From Streptomyces griseorubiginosus (lineage in GTDB: Bacteria; Actinomycetota; Actinomycetes; Streptomycetales; Streptomycetaceae): a DNA stretch of 64,000 nt. This document shows, piece by piece, positions 42,783-51,553 of the stretch. How positions within the stretch are numbered: position 1 is the stretch's first letter; each line of letters starts with the position of its first letter. The position numbers and the translations under genes were made by a program. The stretch is from the NCBI RefSeq assembly GCF_001514195.1, contig NZ_KQ948745.1, positions 244,898 to 308,897 of the forward strand, in the 5' to 3' direction. The notes beneath the pieces are model-generated. The model was not told the DNA's origin. It did not search any database and saw nothing but the letters and a program-made list of their open reading frames with translations.

Positions 42783-44243
42783 TCACCCCGGCCACACGAT
42801 CGACTGCACCTCGCTGTAGGCGTGCAGCGCGTACGACCCGCAGTCCCGGCCGACCCCGCTGCGCCGGAAGCCCCCGAACGGCGCCTCCATGTTGCGGCCG
42901 ACCGTGTTGACCCCGACGCCCCCGGCCCGCAGGCGCCGGGCCACGCGGAAGGCGCGGGCCACGTCGGAGGACCAGACGTAGTCGATGAGGCCGTAGTCGC
43001 TGTCGTTGGCGAGGGCGACTCCCTCGTCCTCGTCGTCGAAGGGCGTGACGGTCACGACCGGGCCGAAGATCTCCTCCCGGACCACCCGCAGGTCAGGGCG
43101 GCAGTCGGCGAGCAGGGTCGGGGTGACGTAGAAACCCCGGTCCTTCGCGGGCCGTTCACCGCCCACGACCACCGACGCGCCTTCCTTGCGCCCGAGTTCG
43201 ACGTACGACTCGATCCGCTCCCGGTGCGCCGCCGAGATCACCGGCCCGACCACCGTCCCCGCCTCCCGAGGGTCCCCGACCTTCAACCGGCCCGCGTAGG
43301 CAGCCAGTTGCTCGACGAGACGGTCGTAGATCCCTCGTTGCGCCAGCACCCGTGTCGGTGCCGTGCAGATCTGGCCGCTGTAGAAGGAGAAGGTGGTCCC
43401 GATGCCCGCCACCGCCGACCCAAGATCCGCGTCCTCGAAGACGAGCGCCGCCCCCTTCCCGCCCAGTTCCATCAACTGCCGTTTCATGGACCGCCCGCAC
43501 ACCTCGCCGATGCGCTGTCCGACGGTCGTGGAGCCGGTGAAGCTGACCATGTCGACGTCGGGCGAGTCGACGGCGGCCTCGCCGACCTCCACCGCACGCC
43601 CGCCGACCACGTTGACGACCCCGCGCGGCACTCCGGCCTCCTCCAGCGCCTCGGCCATGCGGTAGACGGAGAGGGGGTCCTGCGGGGCCGGCTTCACGAC
43701 CACCGTGTTGCCCATGGCGAGCGCGGGGGCGATCTTCCCGGCGGGGTTGGCCCAGGGGTTGTTGTACGAGGTGATGCAGGTGACGACCCCGACCGGCTGG
43801 CGGACGGCCAGCGCGCCCATCACGGCGGCCCTCCCCATCGGCCCGGCGTCGTTGACCTGCGGCGGGATCGCCCACTCGGTGGGCTCGACCTGCGCGTACC
43901 GCCGGAAGCGGGCGGCGGCTACCCCGACCTGCATGCCCCGGGCCGTCCCCGTGGTCGCCCCGGTCTCCGCCTGGGCGAGTTCGGCGTACGGCACGAGGCG
44001 GGCGCGGATGAGGTCGGCGGCGCGGGCGAGGATCGCCGCCCGCTCCCCCGGCGCCGTGCGCGACCACGGCCCGAAGGCCTCGCGGGCCGCGGCGCAGGCC
44101 GCGTGCACCTGATCCCGCGAGGCCTCCGGGGCCCACCCGACGGTCTCCTCGGTGGCGGGGTCGACCACCGCGTAGTGCCCGCCGTCGGGTGCCACCCACG
44201 CGCCGCCGACGAACAGCCCCTGTTCCTCCGGCCGCACGCTCAC
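42783..44243 (-). CDS. Aldehyde dehydrogenase
   Basis: The 486-residue protein has ALDH landmarks: the N-terminal FVGGAWV, ITSYNNPWANPAGKIAPALAMGNTVVVKPA (cofactor), FTGSTTVGQRI, Glu259 in MELGGKGA, and nucleophile Cys293 in SGQICTAPTRV. It oxidises an aldehyde to an acid with NAD(P). Its GTG start overlaps the TGA of the amidohydrolase gene (GTGA), so they form an operon. That pairing suggests the two enzymes act in sequence in degradation. Confidence 0.94.
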   Translation of the reverse strand: MSVRPEEQGLFVGGAWVAPDGGHYAVVDPATEETVGWAPEASRDQVHAACAAAREAFGPWSRTAPGERAAILARAADLIRARLVPYAELAQAETGATTGTARGMQVGVAAARFRRYAQVEPTEWAIPPQVNDAGPMGRAAVMGALAVRQPVGVVTCITSYNNPWANPAGKIAPALAMGNTVVVKPAPQDPLSVYRMAEALEEAGVPRGVVNVVGGRAVEVGEAAVDSPDVDMVSFTGSTTVGQRIGEVCGRSMKRQLMELGGKGAALVFEDADLGSAVAGIGTTFSFYSGQICTAPTRVLAQRGIYDRLVEQLAAYAGRLKVGDPREAGTVVGPVISAAHRERIESYVELGRKEGASVVVGGERPAKDRGFYVTPTLLADCRPDLRVVREEIFGPVVTVTPFDDEDEGVALANDSDYGLIDYVWSSDVARAFRVARRLRAGGVGVNTVGRNMEAPFGGFRRSGVGRDCGSYALHAYSEVQSIVWPG

Positions 44244-45970
44244 TTCGTGCTCACCGTCCGCGTGTCCCGCCCGGACCGCAGCACCCGCCCCGGCACGGCC
44301 CCGCTCACCACGTCGTCCCGGATCGCCTCGACCCCGTTGACCCACACGGCCCGTATCCCGATCGCCTTGGAGTCGAGCCGTGGGCTGTCACCCGGCAGGT
44401 CGTGCACCAGGGTGGCCGTGCCCGCGGCGATCCGCTCCGGGTCGAAGAGCACCAGGTCGGCATGGAAGCCCTCCTCGATCCGCCCGCGCTCGCGCAGCCC
44501 GAAGAGCTGGGCCGGGTCGTCGGTGAGCATCTTCACGGCATGTTCCAGCGAGGTCAGTTTCCGGCCGCGCAGACAGTCCCCGAGGAAGCGGGTCGTGTAC
44601 GGCGCCCCGCACATCCGGTCCAGATGGGCGCCCGCGTCGGACCCGCCGAGCAGCACGTCCTCGTGCTGCCAGGCCTCGGCGCGCATGGCCCAGGACGCCG
44701 GGTCGTTGTCGGTGGGCATGGGCCACAGGACCGTACGGAGGTCGTCGGCCGCGCAGATCTCGACGAGCGCGGCGAACGGCTCAAGCCCGCGCTCGGCCGC
44801 GATGTCCTCGACGACCCGTCCGCTGAGCCCGCGGTTCTGCTCGCTGTAGGTGTCGCCGATGACGTACCGCCCGAAGTTGGTCAGCCGCCGGAAGACGCCG
44901 GCCTCCTTGGCCTGGGAGTGCCGGAGCAGCTCCTTCTGCACGTCGGGGTCGCGGAGCCGCTCGATCCGTTCGGGGACGGGCAGCGCGAGCACCGGGCCCC
45001 AGCCGGGGATGAGGTTCAGTGCGCAGAAGGTGCCGAGGGACATGTTCATCGGGGTGAGGATCGGCATGGTCAGCGCCACGACCCGGCCGCCCGCTTTCCG
45101 CGCCCGCTCACTGGCGAACAGCTGCCTAGGCACCCGCTCGGGGACGGCGGAGTCGATGGTCAGGACGTTCCAGTTGAGCGGCCGCCCCGCCGCCGCGCTC
45201 ATTTCCACGAACAGCTCGATCTCGGCGTCGCTGAACTGGTCGAGGCATCCGGCGACGATCGCCTCGATCTGCGTCCCCTCGTGCTCCCCGACAGCTCGGG
45301 AGAGCGCGAGGAGTTCGGCGGGCAGGGCGTGCCGGGAGGCGACCGGTTTCCCGTCCCCGTCGGAGTGGGTGGAGGACTGGGTGGTGGAGAAGCCCCAGGC
45401 ACCGGCGTCCATGGCCTCGTGCAACAGCCCGACGATCTCGGCCAGTTGCTCCTCGCTGGGCTGCCCGCCGACGGCGTCCGGCCCCATCACGTACCGGCGG
45501 AGCGCGCAATGCCCCACCATGAAACCGGCGTTGACCGCGATCCGCCCTTCGAGCGCGTCCAGGTACTCCCCGAAGGAGTTCCAGCTCCAGGGCGCCCCCT
45601 CCTCCAGCGCGACCAGGGACATCCCCTCCACCTTGGACATCATGCGGCGGGTGTAGTCGGCGTCCTCGGGCCGGGCCGGGTTCAGTGGCGCGAGGGTGAA
45701 CCCGCAGTTCCCGGCGGCGACGGTGGTCACGCCGTGGTTGAGGGAGGGGGTGGCGTACGGGTCCCAGAACAGCTGGGCGTCGTAGTGCGTGTGCGGATCG
45801 ACGAACCCGGGGGCGAGAACGAGCCCGGTGGCGTCCTCGCTGCTCCGGGCCTCCTCGCGGACATCGCCGATGGCGGCGATACGGCCGTCACGGATACCGA
45901 CATCGGCAGTGAAGGCAGGCGCACCGGTCCCATCGACGACGGCCGCACCTTTGATGACGTGATCGAGCAT
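44240..45970 (-). CDS. D-aminoacylase-like amidohydrolase (N-acyl-D-amino-acid deacylase family)
   Basis: The 576-residue protein has the metal ligands of the amidohydrolase superfamily: PGFVDPHTHYDAQ, HGVTTVAAGNCGF, MVGHCALR and LGGSDAGAHLDRM, in the order of the D-aminoacylase/dihydropyrimidinase-like group. It hydrolyses an amide or cyclic amide; the exact substrate is unknown. ATG 45970 follows GGAGG by eight bases. It is coupled to the aldehyde dehydrogenase gene. No operator site lies just upstream. Confidence 0.9.
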   Translation of the reverse strand: MLDHVIKGAAVVDGTGAPAFTADVGIRDGRIAAIGDVREEARSSEDATGLVLAPGFVDPHTHYDAQLFWDPYATPSLNHGVTTVAAGNCGFTLAPLNPARPEDADYTRRMMSKVEGMSLVALEEGAPWSWNSFGEYLDALEGRIAVNAGFMVGHCALRRYVMGPDAVGGQPSEEQLAEIVGLLHEAMDAGAWGFSTTQSSTHSDGDGKPVASRHALPAELLALSRAVGEHEGTQIEAIVAGCLDQFSDAEIELFVEMSAAAGRPLNWNVLTIDSAVPERVPRQLFASERARKAGGRVVALTMPILTPMNMSLGTFCALNLIPGWGPVLALPVPERIERLRDPDVQKELLRHSQAKEAGVFRRLTNFGRYVIGDTYSEQNRGLSGRVVEDIAAERGLEPFAALVEICAADDLRTVLWPMPTDNDPASWAMRAEAWQHEDVLLGGSDAGAHLDRMCGAPYTTRFLGDCLRGRKLTSLEHAVKMLTDDPAQLFGLRERGRIEEGFHADLVLFDPERIAAGTATLVHDLPGDSPRLDSKAIGIRAVWVNGVEAIRDDVVSGAVPGRVLRSGRDTRTVSTK

Positions 45971-46006
45971 GGGGCTCACCTCCTGGAGTTGCGGTGATGC
46001 GACCTA

Positions 46007-46042
46007 CCCAGGGGCGCGGGGAACTGCGCGACCAGCCCCCAC
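46007..46042 (+). repeat. Streptomyces interspersed repeat, copy C
   Basis: The plus strand reads CCCAGGGGCGCGGGGAACTG followed by CGCGACCAGCCCCCAC and ACGCCCGCAGCCGCC. It lies in an intergenic gap between the amidohydrolase start and the LLM gene stop. It gives the base form against which the in-gene copies differ by one base. Confidence 0.9.
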
Positions 46043-46065
46043 ACGCCCGCAGCCGCCGTACGACC

Positions 46066-47184
46066 TCAGGCAGCCTCCCGGAACCGCGTAGTCCGGTGAA
46101 CGGGATCCGTGTCGATCTTCGGAATCACGTGCTCCCCGATCAGCCGGATCGTCTGAAGCGTCTCCTCCTTCGGAACCCCCACCGGCAACCCGAAGCTCAG
46201 CTGGTCCGCCCCCGCCTGCTCCCACCGCTTGCACTGCCGGACCACCTCGTCCGGGTCCCCGCAGATCAGCAGTTCCTCCTCGATGAGGACCTCGACGAAC
46301 TCCGCGGTGTACTCGGGCAGCGTCTCCGGCCACACCGGGAACCCCTCGGGCCGCGGGAAGGTGTCGTGGTAGCGGAAGACCAGCGAGGGCAGGTAGTGCA
46401 GACCGCCGTTGACGGCGATCCGGATCGCCTCGTCATGCGTGGGCGCGCAGATCGCCGTCGTCGTCACCATCACGTTGTCGTTGACGAAGTCCCCGATCGG
46501 CTCGGCGTCCACCACGGCCGTCTTGTACTGCTCGAGGACCCACTCCATGTCGGAGACCTTCTGCACGCTGAAGCCCAGCACCCCGAGGCCCTTGCGGGCG
46601 GCCATCGCGTACGACGGCGGTGAGCCGGCGGCGTACCACATCGCGGGGTGCGACTTCCCGTACGGCTTGGGCAGGACCTTGCGCGGCGGCAGCTGCCAGT
46701 GCTTGCCCTGGAAGCCGGGGTACTCGTCCTGGAGCCACATCTTGGGGAACTCGGCGATGGTCTCTTCCCAGATCTCCTTGGTGTAGTTCATGTCGGTCAC
46801 CCCGGGGATGAAGCCGAGGATCTCGTGCGAGCCGGCCCCGCGGCCGCTGCCGAACTCGAAGCGGTTCTCGGAGAGATGGTCGAGCATGGCGACCTTCTCG
46901 GCGACCTTCACGGGGTGGTTGACCTGGGCCAGCGGGTTGAAGATGCCGGAGCCGAGGTGGATGCGGTCGGTGGCGTGCGCGAGGTAGCCGAGGAAGACGT
47001 CGTTGGCGGAGAGGTGCGAGTACTCCTCCAGGAAGTGGTGCTCGGAGGCCCAGGCGTACTTGAAGCCGGACTTGTCCGCCTGGATGACGTACTCGGTCTC
47101 CTCCATCAGCGCCTTGTGCTCGGCCAGCGGGTCCGTCTCGGCGCGCTTGCCCACGTATCCCTGTACAAAGAGCCCGAATTCCAA
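46066..47184 (-). CDS. LLM class flavin-dependent oxidoreductase
   Basis: The 372-residue protein has a luciferase-like barrel: EFGLFVQGYVG, WASEHHFLEEYSHLSA, MLDHLSENRFEFGSGRGAGSHE and GDPDEVVRQCKRWEQAG. The length and GRG loop fit FMN-dependent monooxygenases such as those for alkanes or sulfonates more than the short F420 class. It starts with a TTG at 47184 and a weak site. A perfect operator lies 41-57 bp upstream. Confidence 0.88.
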   Translation of the reverse strand: MEFGLFVQGYVGKRAETDPLAEHKALMEETEYVIQADKSGFKYAWASEHHFLEEYSHLSANDVFLGYLAHATDRIHLGSGIFNPLAQVNHPVKVAEKVAMLDHLSENRFEFGSGRGAGSHEILGFIPGVTDMNYTKEIWEETIAEFPKMWLQDEYPGFQGKHWQLPPRKVLPKPYGKSHPAMWYAAGSPPSYAMAARKGLGVLGFSVQKVSDMEWVLEQYKTAVVDAEPIGDFVNDNVMVTTTAICAPTHDEAIRIAVNGGLHYLPSLVFRYHDTFPRPEGFPVWPETLPEYTAEFVEVLIEEELLICGDPDEVVRQCKRWEQAGADQLSFGLPVGVPKEETLQTIRLIGEHVIPKIDTDPVHRTTRFREAA

Positions 47185-47224
47185 GGAGGTTCACCGTCCC
47201 CAGTCTGTCTCTGACACTCCCGTT

Positions 47225-47241
47225 TCTGACAGATCGTCAGA
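47225..47241. promoter_or_regulatory. CTGAC-N5-GTCAG operator, site 2
   Basis: TCTGAC-AGATC-GTCAGA has perfect 6-bp arms and lies upstream of the LLM gene that starts at 47184. Confidence 0.75.
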
Positions 47242-47301
47242 TTGCCGATCTGCCGCCGACTGTGGCACCGGCCGCACACAGGGTCAAGAGCTGATGTGCT
47301 G

Positions 47302-48072
47302 TCAGATGACGGAGACCCCGGCCAGCCAGCCCCCGTCGATCACGAACGGCTGCCCGGTGATGTACGAGGAGTCGGCCGAGGTCAGGAACAGCGCCAGCGC
47401 CGCCACCTCCTGCGGACGGCCGATGCGGCCCAGCGGCACCAGCTTGCGGTAGAAGCGGTCGAGCCCCCGTGAGGCCTCCTCGCCGTCCGCCGACGGGTCC
47501 AGGACGGCCGGGTTGGACATAGCGGTGTCCACGGCCCCCGGGCACATGGCGTTGACCCTGATCCCGCGCGGGGCCAGCTCCAGGGCGGCGACCCTGGTGA
47601 GCCCGAGGACGGCATGCTTGGAGGCGGCGTACGCGCCCACGCCCGCCATGCCGGTCACCCCGGTGTAGGAGGCGGTGTTCACGATCGTGCCCCCGTCGGA
47701 CAGGACCGGCCCCACGGTCTTCATGCCCAGGAAGCAGCCGACCTGGTTGACCTGCAACACCTGCATGAACTCCGCGAGAGGGGTGTCCAGCAGGGTGTTG
47801 AAGCGCAGGATCCCGGCGTTGTTGACCAGCCCGTCGATGTACCCGTACTCCTCGACGGCCGTCTGCACCGCCCGCTGCCAGTCGTCCTCCCGGCCCACGT
47901 CCAGGTGGACGTACAGCGCCCCGATCTCCTCGGCGAGCGCCTCCCCCTGCTCGTCCAGCACATCCGCCACGACGACCTCGGCACCCTCCTCGCGGAACAG
48001 CCGGGCCTCCTGCTCCCCCTGCCCTCGCGCCGCTCCGGTGACCAGGACGACGCGTCCGTCGAGCTTGCCCAT
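47302..48072 (-). CDS. SDR family oxidoreductase
   Basis: The 256-residue classical SDR shows VTGAARGQGEQEARLF (cofactor), VNNAGILR, Ser in NTASYTGVTG and YAASK, and SYITGQPFVIDGGW. It uses NAD(P); the substrate is unknown. AAGGGG stands six bases before ATG 48072. A perfect 19-bp operator lies 45 bp upstream. It reads toward the LLM gene, with its own promoter region between. Confidence 0.92.
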   Translation of the reverse strand: MGKLDGRVVLVTGAARGQGEQEARLFREEGAEVVVADVLDEQGEALAEEIGALYVHLDVGREDDWQRAVQTAVEEYGYIDGLVNNAGILRFNTLLDTPLAEFMQVLQVNQVGCFLGMKTVGPVLSDGGTIVNTASYTGVTGMAGVGAYAASKHAVLGLTRVAALELAPRGIRVNAMCPGAVDTAMSNPAVLDPSADGEEASRGLDRFYRKLVPLGRIGRPQEVAALALFLTSADSSYITGQPFVIDGGWLAGVSVI

Positions 48073-48116
48073 GGCGAACCCCTTCGCATCGGTGGAGTTC
48101 GCATCGTAGCGCCGTA

Positions 48117-48133
48117 TCTGACGGTACGTCAGA
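48117..48133. promoter_or_regulatory. CTGAC-N5-GTCAG operator, site 3 (best palindrome)
   Basis: ATCTGACG-GTA-CGTCAGAT is perfectly symmetric over 19 bp (48116-48134). It lies between the SDR start (48072) and the secreted-protein gene at 48241. Confidence 0.8.
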
Positions 48134-48240
48134 TAGCAAGTGACCCACGGGTAGGGACATTTGCCTCTGTGCACACTCTGTTCGTCTCGCCAACAATTCT
48201 TCCGCAACAGGTAAAGCAACCCTCAAGAACGGAGAACGGC

Positions 48241-48984
48241 GTGGCCCGGAGGAGACTCAGGAACAGGAAGGTCCGCTATGTGGCGATGGGTGCGGCCCTC
48301 GTCACCGGCGGCGCTCTGGCCGCCATTCTGCTGCCGTCGGCGAACGCGGCCGAGGAGAAGTCGGCGGCGGAGATCATGGACCTGTGCAAGAGGGCCAAGG
48401 TCCTTCAGGGAAAGCAGCAGTCCATCGAGGATTTCGGGGGCCATCCCATCGCCGGGCCGAGCTTCGGCTCGGACAACTGTGATTTCGTCGAGACGAAGTT
48501 CGAGACCTTCGACGGCCCCACCGAGAAGGCGTCGATCGATTTCCCCAACTGCGAGCCGAACGCCACCGATCCGGCCAAGGTGTCCATCTCCTGGGAGTCC
48601 GAGGTCGCCCAGGGCAAGGGCAAGCAGATCAGCACCGTGCAGGGCGGCTCCTTCGGTCTCTTCGGTGCGCTCAGCGGTGCCTATTCGGTCCACCGCAGCT
48701 CCCTCGACATGACGACCAACTCCGCGCGGGCCGGGAGCAAGGACACCGTCGAGGTGCCGGTCGGAAAGGTCGCGCACATCCAGTTCACGCCGAAGATGCA
48801 GCGCATGACCGGCGAGTGGCGGGTCCGCATCGACGCCTTCCCCGGTGACTTCGCCAACAACCCGCGGCCCGAGCAGAACTTCGTGCTGCCGGACGTGGTC
48901 GAGGGCCCCAGCATGCTGCCCGGCGCGGCCGGCGCCCCCGGAGTGGTGGACGGCACCGCCAAGACCGTCCTCGAGGACTGCTGA
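48241..48984 (+). CDS. Secreted protein A of a paralogous pair, possible aerolysin-like fold
   Basis: The 247-residue precursor has a signal peptide (about 1-36, ending ANAAEE). The mature part has a CDFVETKFETFDGP stretch, another Cys, then a Ser/Thr-rich alternating region (VSISWESEVAQGKGKQISTVQGGSFGL, SVHRSSLDMTTNS) and strands VPVGKVAHIQFTP and GEWRVRIDAF. The second secreted gene, 57 bp downstream, has the same order. A long amphipathic hairpin between strands is the layout of aerolysin/ETX-MTX2 pore-forming proteins. This is pattern recognition only. GGAG precedes GTG 48241. Confidence 0.75.
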   Translation: MARRRLRNRKVRYVAMGAALVTGGALAAILLPSANAAEEKSAAEIMDLCKRAKVLQGKQQSIEDFGGHPIAGPSFGSDNCDFVETKFETFDGPTEKASIDFPNCEPNATDPAKVSISWESEVAQGKGKQISTVQGGSFGLFGALSGAYSVHRSSLDMTTNSARAGSKDTVEVPVGKVAHIQFTPKMQRMTGEWRVRIDAFPGDFANNPRPEQNFVLPDVVEGPSMLPGAAGAPGVVDGTAKTVLEDC

Positions 48985-49041
48985 CCCCTCGCCGCACTCC
49001 GCCCCACCTCATCCCAACCCGCTCACCAGGAGAAACCCCTC

Positions 49042-49866
49042 ATGTCCCGGAACAGCCGCTCCAGAAGCCATGGTCGCCGCAGCCGCAGGAAGCGCGTCGC
49101 GCTCATGGTCGGCGCGCCCGTGGTCGCCGTGGCCGCGGGCGTCACACTGATCAACTCCGCCGGCGCCGCCACCCCGTCGGAGGTCTCGGCGGACTGCCGC
49201 GCCGACTCCGACAAACTGGAGAACTGCGAGTTCGTCGACGTCCAGTTCAAGCAGAACAGCTTCGGTCCGAACGAGCGGGTCTCCCCCGTCTCGGACAACT
49301 GCGGAAACGCCTCGACCACCACCAAGACCTTCAGCGTGAGCGCCTCGGTGACGCGGACCGTCCAGCTGGAGGAGGGGTTCTCCGTCGACAGCGGCATCAA
49401 GCTGGGAAACTCGGTCTTCGAGGTCGGCGCCAAGTTCCAGACCCAGGAGATCAACATCACCCGGGACGACAAGAGGACCACCCTGGCCTTCGACCGGTCC
49501 GACATCGTGCAGCCGGACAGCATGGGCTTCTTCATGTGGTCGCACAAGCGGACCGATGTGAGCGGATTCCTCAAGGCCACCTACAAGGAGCCGCAGGACG
49601 GCGGGACGGTGTTCTTCTCACCGAGCGAGGGTGCAACCAGTGTTCACGTCTTCTATCCGCAGATCCTCAACAACGGGACTCCGGACGGGCGGCTCTGGTT
49701 GCGCAATGTGAAATGCGACACCACCGACGCGGCCAAACTCTCCAAAGCAGCGGGTAATTCCGCGCAGAGCACGACACGGGCGGCCCGGTCGGAACCCGGA
49801 TTCGGCCAGGGCGGCGCGAATGTCACCGACGTGGAAATCCCGCTGTCGGAGGTGACCGCTCCTTAG
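49042..49866 (+). CDS. Secreted protein B of a paralogous pair, possible aerolysin-like fold
   Basis: The 274-residue protein has a very basic N-terminus, a signal segment (about 22-42) and a mature part with CEFVDVQFKQNSFGP, a Cys, then TTTKTFSVSASVTRTVQLEEGFSVDSGIKLG and later strands MGFFMWSHKRTDVSGFLKATY. It aligns by eye with protein A over NC(D/E)FV... through the strand before xGFLKATY. It is longer at the C-terminus. The pair is co-directional and probably one operon. A LuxR-type gene converges 7 bp after its stop. Export and a membrane or cell-surface role are inferred. Confidence 0.78.
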   Translation: MSRNSRSRSHGRRSRRKRVALMVGAPVVAVAAGVTLINSAGAATPSEVSADCRADSDKLENCEFVDVQFKQNSFGPNERVSPVSDNCGNASTTTKTFSVSASVTRTVQLEEGFSVDSGIKLGNSVFEVGAKFQTQEINITRDDKRTTLAFDRSDIVQPDSMGFFMWSHKRTDVSGFLKATYKEPQDGGTVFFSPSEGATSVHVFYPQILNNGTPDGRLWLRNVKCDTTDAAKLSKAAGNSAQSTTRAARSEPGFGQGGANVTDVEIPLSEVTAP

Positions 49867-49872
49867 CGGTTC

Positions 49873-50565
49873 TCAGGTGCGAACCACGGGCGCGGCTCCC
49901 AGCCATCGCAGGACCGCGTCCGTGCTGCCGCGGGCGTGCAGCTTGGCGTAGATGTTGCTGAGGTTGTTGCGGATGGTCTTCTCGCTCAGGCTCAGCCGCA
50001 GCGCGATCTCCTGGGCGCCCAGGCCGGTCGACAGCAGCTCCATGACCTCGCGTTCACGTGGCGAGAGCAGCGCCCGCAGGCCGTCGGCGGAATCGCCCTG
50101 CTCGGGGGCGCGCCGGACGCCGTCGCGCACGGCGGCACAGGCGGAGGGCGAGAGATAGGTGTGTCCCACGGTCGCGCCGACGACGGCCGAGGAGAGCATG
50201 CAGGTGCAGTGGTCGCCCTCGACGAGGTAGCCCGCGCCGCGCCGGAAGACCTCGACGACGGTCTCCGTGTCCCGGTGCGGGCTGACCACGATCACCGGGG
50301 CGCCCGCACCGCCCAGCTCAGCGAGCGCGTCGAGCGGCTCGTCGCAGCGCAGGACGACGACGTCGGCCCCCGCCGGGACCAGGAAGGGCCGCTCCAACTG
50401 GATGGCCCGGCCGACGTAGGGGTCGTCCGCGGCGGGCCAGCCCGTGTGCGGCCAGTCGCCGTCGGCGCAGGCCAGGGCGACGGTCAGCCGGGTGAAGCCG
50501 TGCAGGGGGGAGACGGGGCCGGAAGGGTGGGGCGAGCTGTGGGGGGAGTTGCCGGAGGTGCGCAC
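49873..50565 (-). CDS. LuxR-family regulator with atypical receiver-like domain
   Basis: The 230-residue protein ends in a LuxR helix-turn-helix (about 165-220; LLSPREREVMELLSTGLGAQEIALRLSLSEKTIRNNLSNIYAKL). The N-terminal part is receiver-like in size, but the usual phospho-acceptor region reads VVVLRCDEP rather than the normal D-rich strand end, so ordinary phosphorylation is doubtful. It starts at GTG 50565 after GAAGGA. It is convergent with the secreted pair and may regulate it. Confidence 0.83.
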   Translation of the reverse strand: MRTSGNSPHSSPHPSGPVSPLHGFTRLTVALACADGDWPHTGWPAADDPYVGRAIQLERPFLVPAGADVVVLRCDEPLDALAELGGAGAPVIVVSPHRDTETVVEVFRRGAGYLVEGDHCTCMLSSAVVGATVGHTYLSPSACAAVRDGVRRAPEQGDSADGLRALLSPREREVMELLSTGLGAQEIALRLSLSEKTIRNNLSNIYAKLHARGSTDAVLRWLGAAPVVRT

Positions 50566-50632
50566 TTACGGTCCTTCCGCCGGAGCCGTCACATCCGTAC
50601 CTCACTGGATACGCGGCCCGGCGGGAAGGTGT

Positions 50633-51553
50633 TCAAGCTTTCAACGACGAACCCACCTCGGTGCCGAACTCCTCGATCTGGTCCAGGAGTTCGGCGGAGC
50701 TCCGGCTGCGGAAGCGGACCTGGAGCTGGTCCACCCCCATCGCGCGGTAGGCCCGCAGCGACTCGGCGAGTGCACCGGGGGCGCCGCTGAGCGTGCGGCG
50801 GCCGACGTCCCATGTGGGGGTGCCGACGTAGAGCGGCTCGGCGATGGCCCCGACGGTGAACGGCCCCTCCAGGCCCGCCTCCTGCCGCAGCCGCCGGATC
50901 CGCTCGATCTGCGCGGGCAGCCGGTCCCGCGGATCGCCCTGGGGCAGCCAGCCGTCGCCCTTGAGGGCGGCCCGGCGTACGGCGGCCGGGGAGGAGCCCC
51001 CGACCCACACCGGGACACGGGACTGGGCGGGGCGGGGGCGCTGGCCGAGTCCCTCGAAGTCGTAGAGCTTGCCGTGGTGTTCGGGGAACTCATCGGGCCC
51101 CAGGGCGCTGCGCAGGGCGTCGATCGACTCGTCGAGGACGGCCCCGCGGTGGGCGAAGTCGACGCCGAGCGCCTCGAACTCCTCCTGGACGTGCCCCGCG
51201 CCGACCCCGAGGACGAGCCGTCCGCCGCTGAGGTGGTCGAGGGTGGCGTACTGCTTGGCGGTGAGCAGGGGGTGCCGCAGGCCCACCACGGCCACATGGC
51301 TGAGCAGCCGGGCCCGTTCGGTCACGGCCGCCAGGAAGGCGAGGGTGGCGACCGGGTCGTACCAGATCGTGCTCATCGCGGGGGCGAGGCGGCGCGGGAT
51401 CGCCACGTGGTCGCAGGCGGCGATGTAGTCGAACCCGGCGCGGTCCGCGGCGCGGGCGATCCCGGCGAGGTCGGCGGGTGTCGCTTCGGCTTCCCAGGGT
51501 TCGGCGTAGATCGTGCTCTGGGACTGGATCGGGAGCTGGATGCCGTATCTCAT
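50633..51553 (-). CDS. LLM class F420-dependent oxidoreductase
   Basis: The 306-residue protein has YGIQLPIQSQ, RAADRAGFDYIAACDHVAIP, HLSGGRLVLGVGAGHVQEEFEALGVDF and VWVGGSSPAAVRRAA, the pattern of F420-dependent LLM enzymes. Its ATG overlaps the TGA of the amidohydrolase gene (ATGA), so they are coupled and share the operator at 52800. It probably reduces or oxidises an intermediate of the pathway. Confidence 0.92.
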   Translation of the reverse strand: MRYGIQLPIQSQSTIYAEPWEAEATPADLAGIARAADRAGFDYIAACDHVAIPRRLAPAMSTIWYDPVATLAFLAAVTERARLLSHVAVVGLRHPLLTAKQYATLDHLSGGRLVLGVGAGHVQEEFEALGVDFAHRGAVLDESIDALRSALGPDEFPEHHGKLYDFEGLGQRPRPAQSRVPVWVGGSSPAAVRRAALKGDGWLPQGDPRDRLPAQIERIRRLRQEAGLEGPFTVGAIAEPLYVGTPTWDVGRRTLSGAPGALAESLRAYRAMGVDQLQVRFRSRSSAELLDQIEEFGTEVGSSLKA

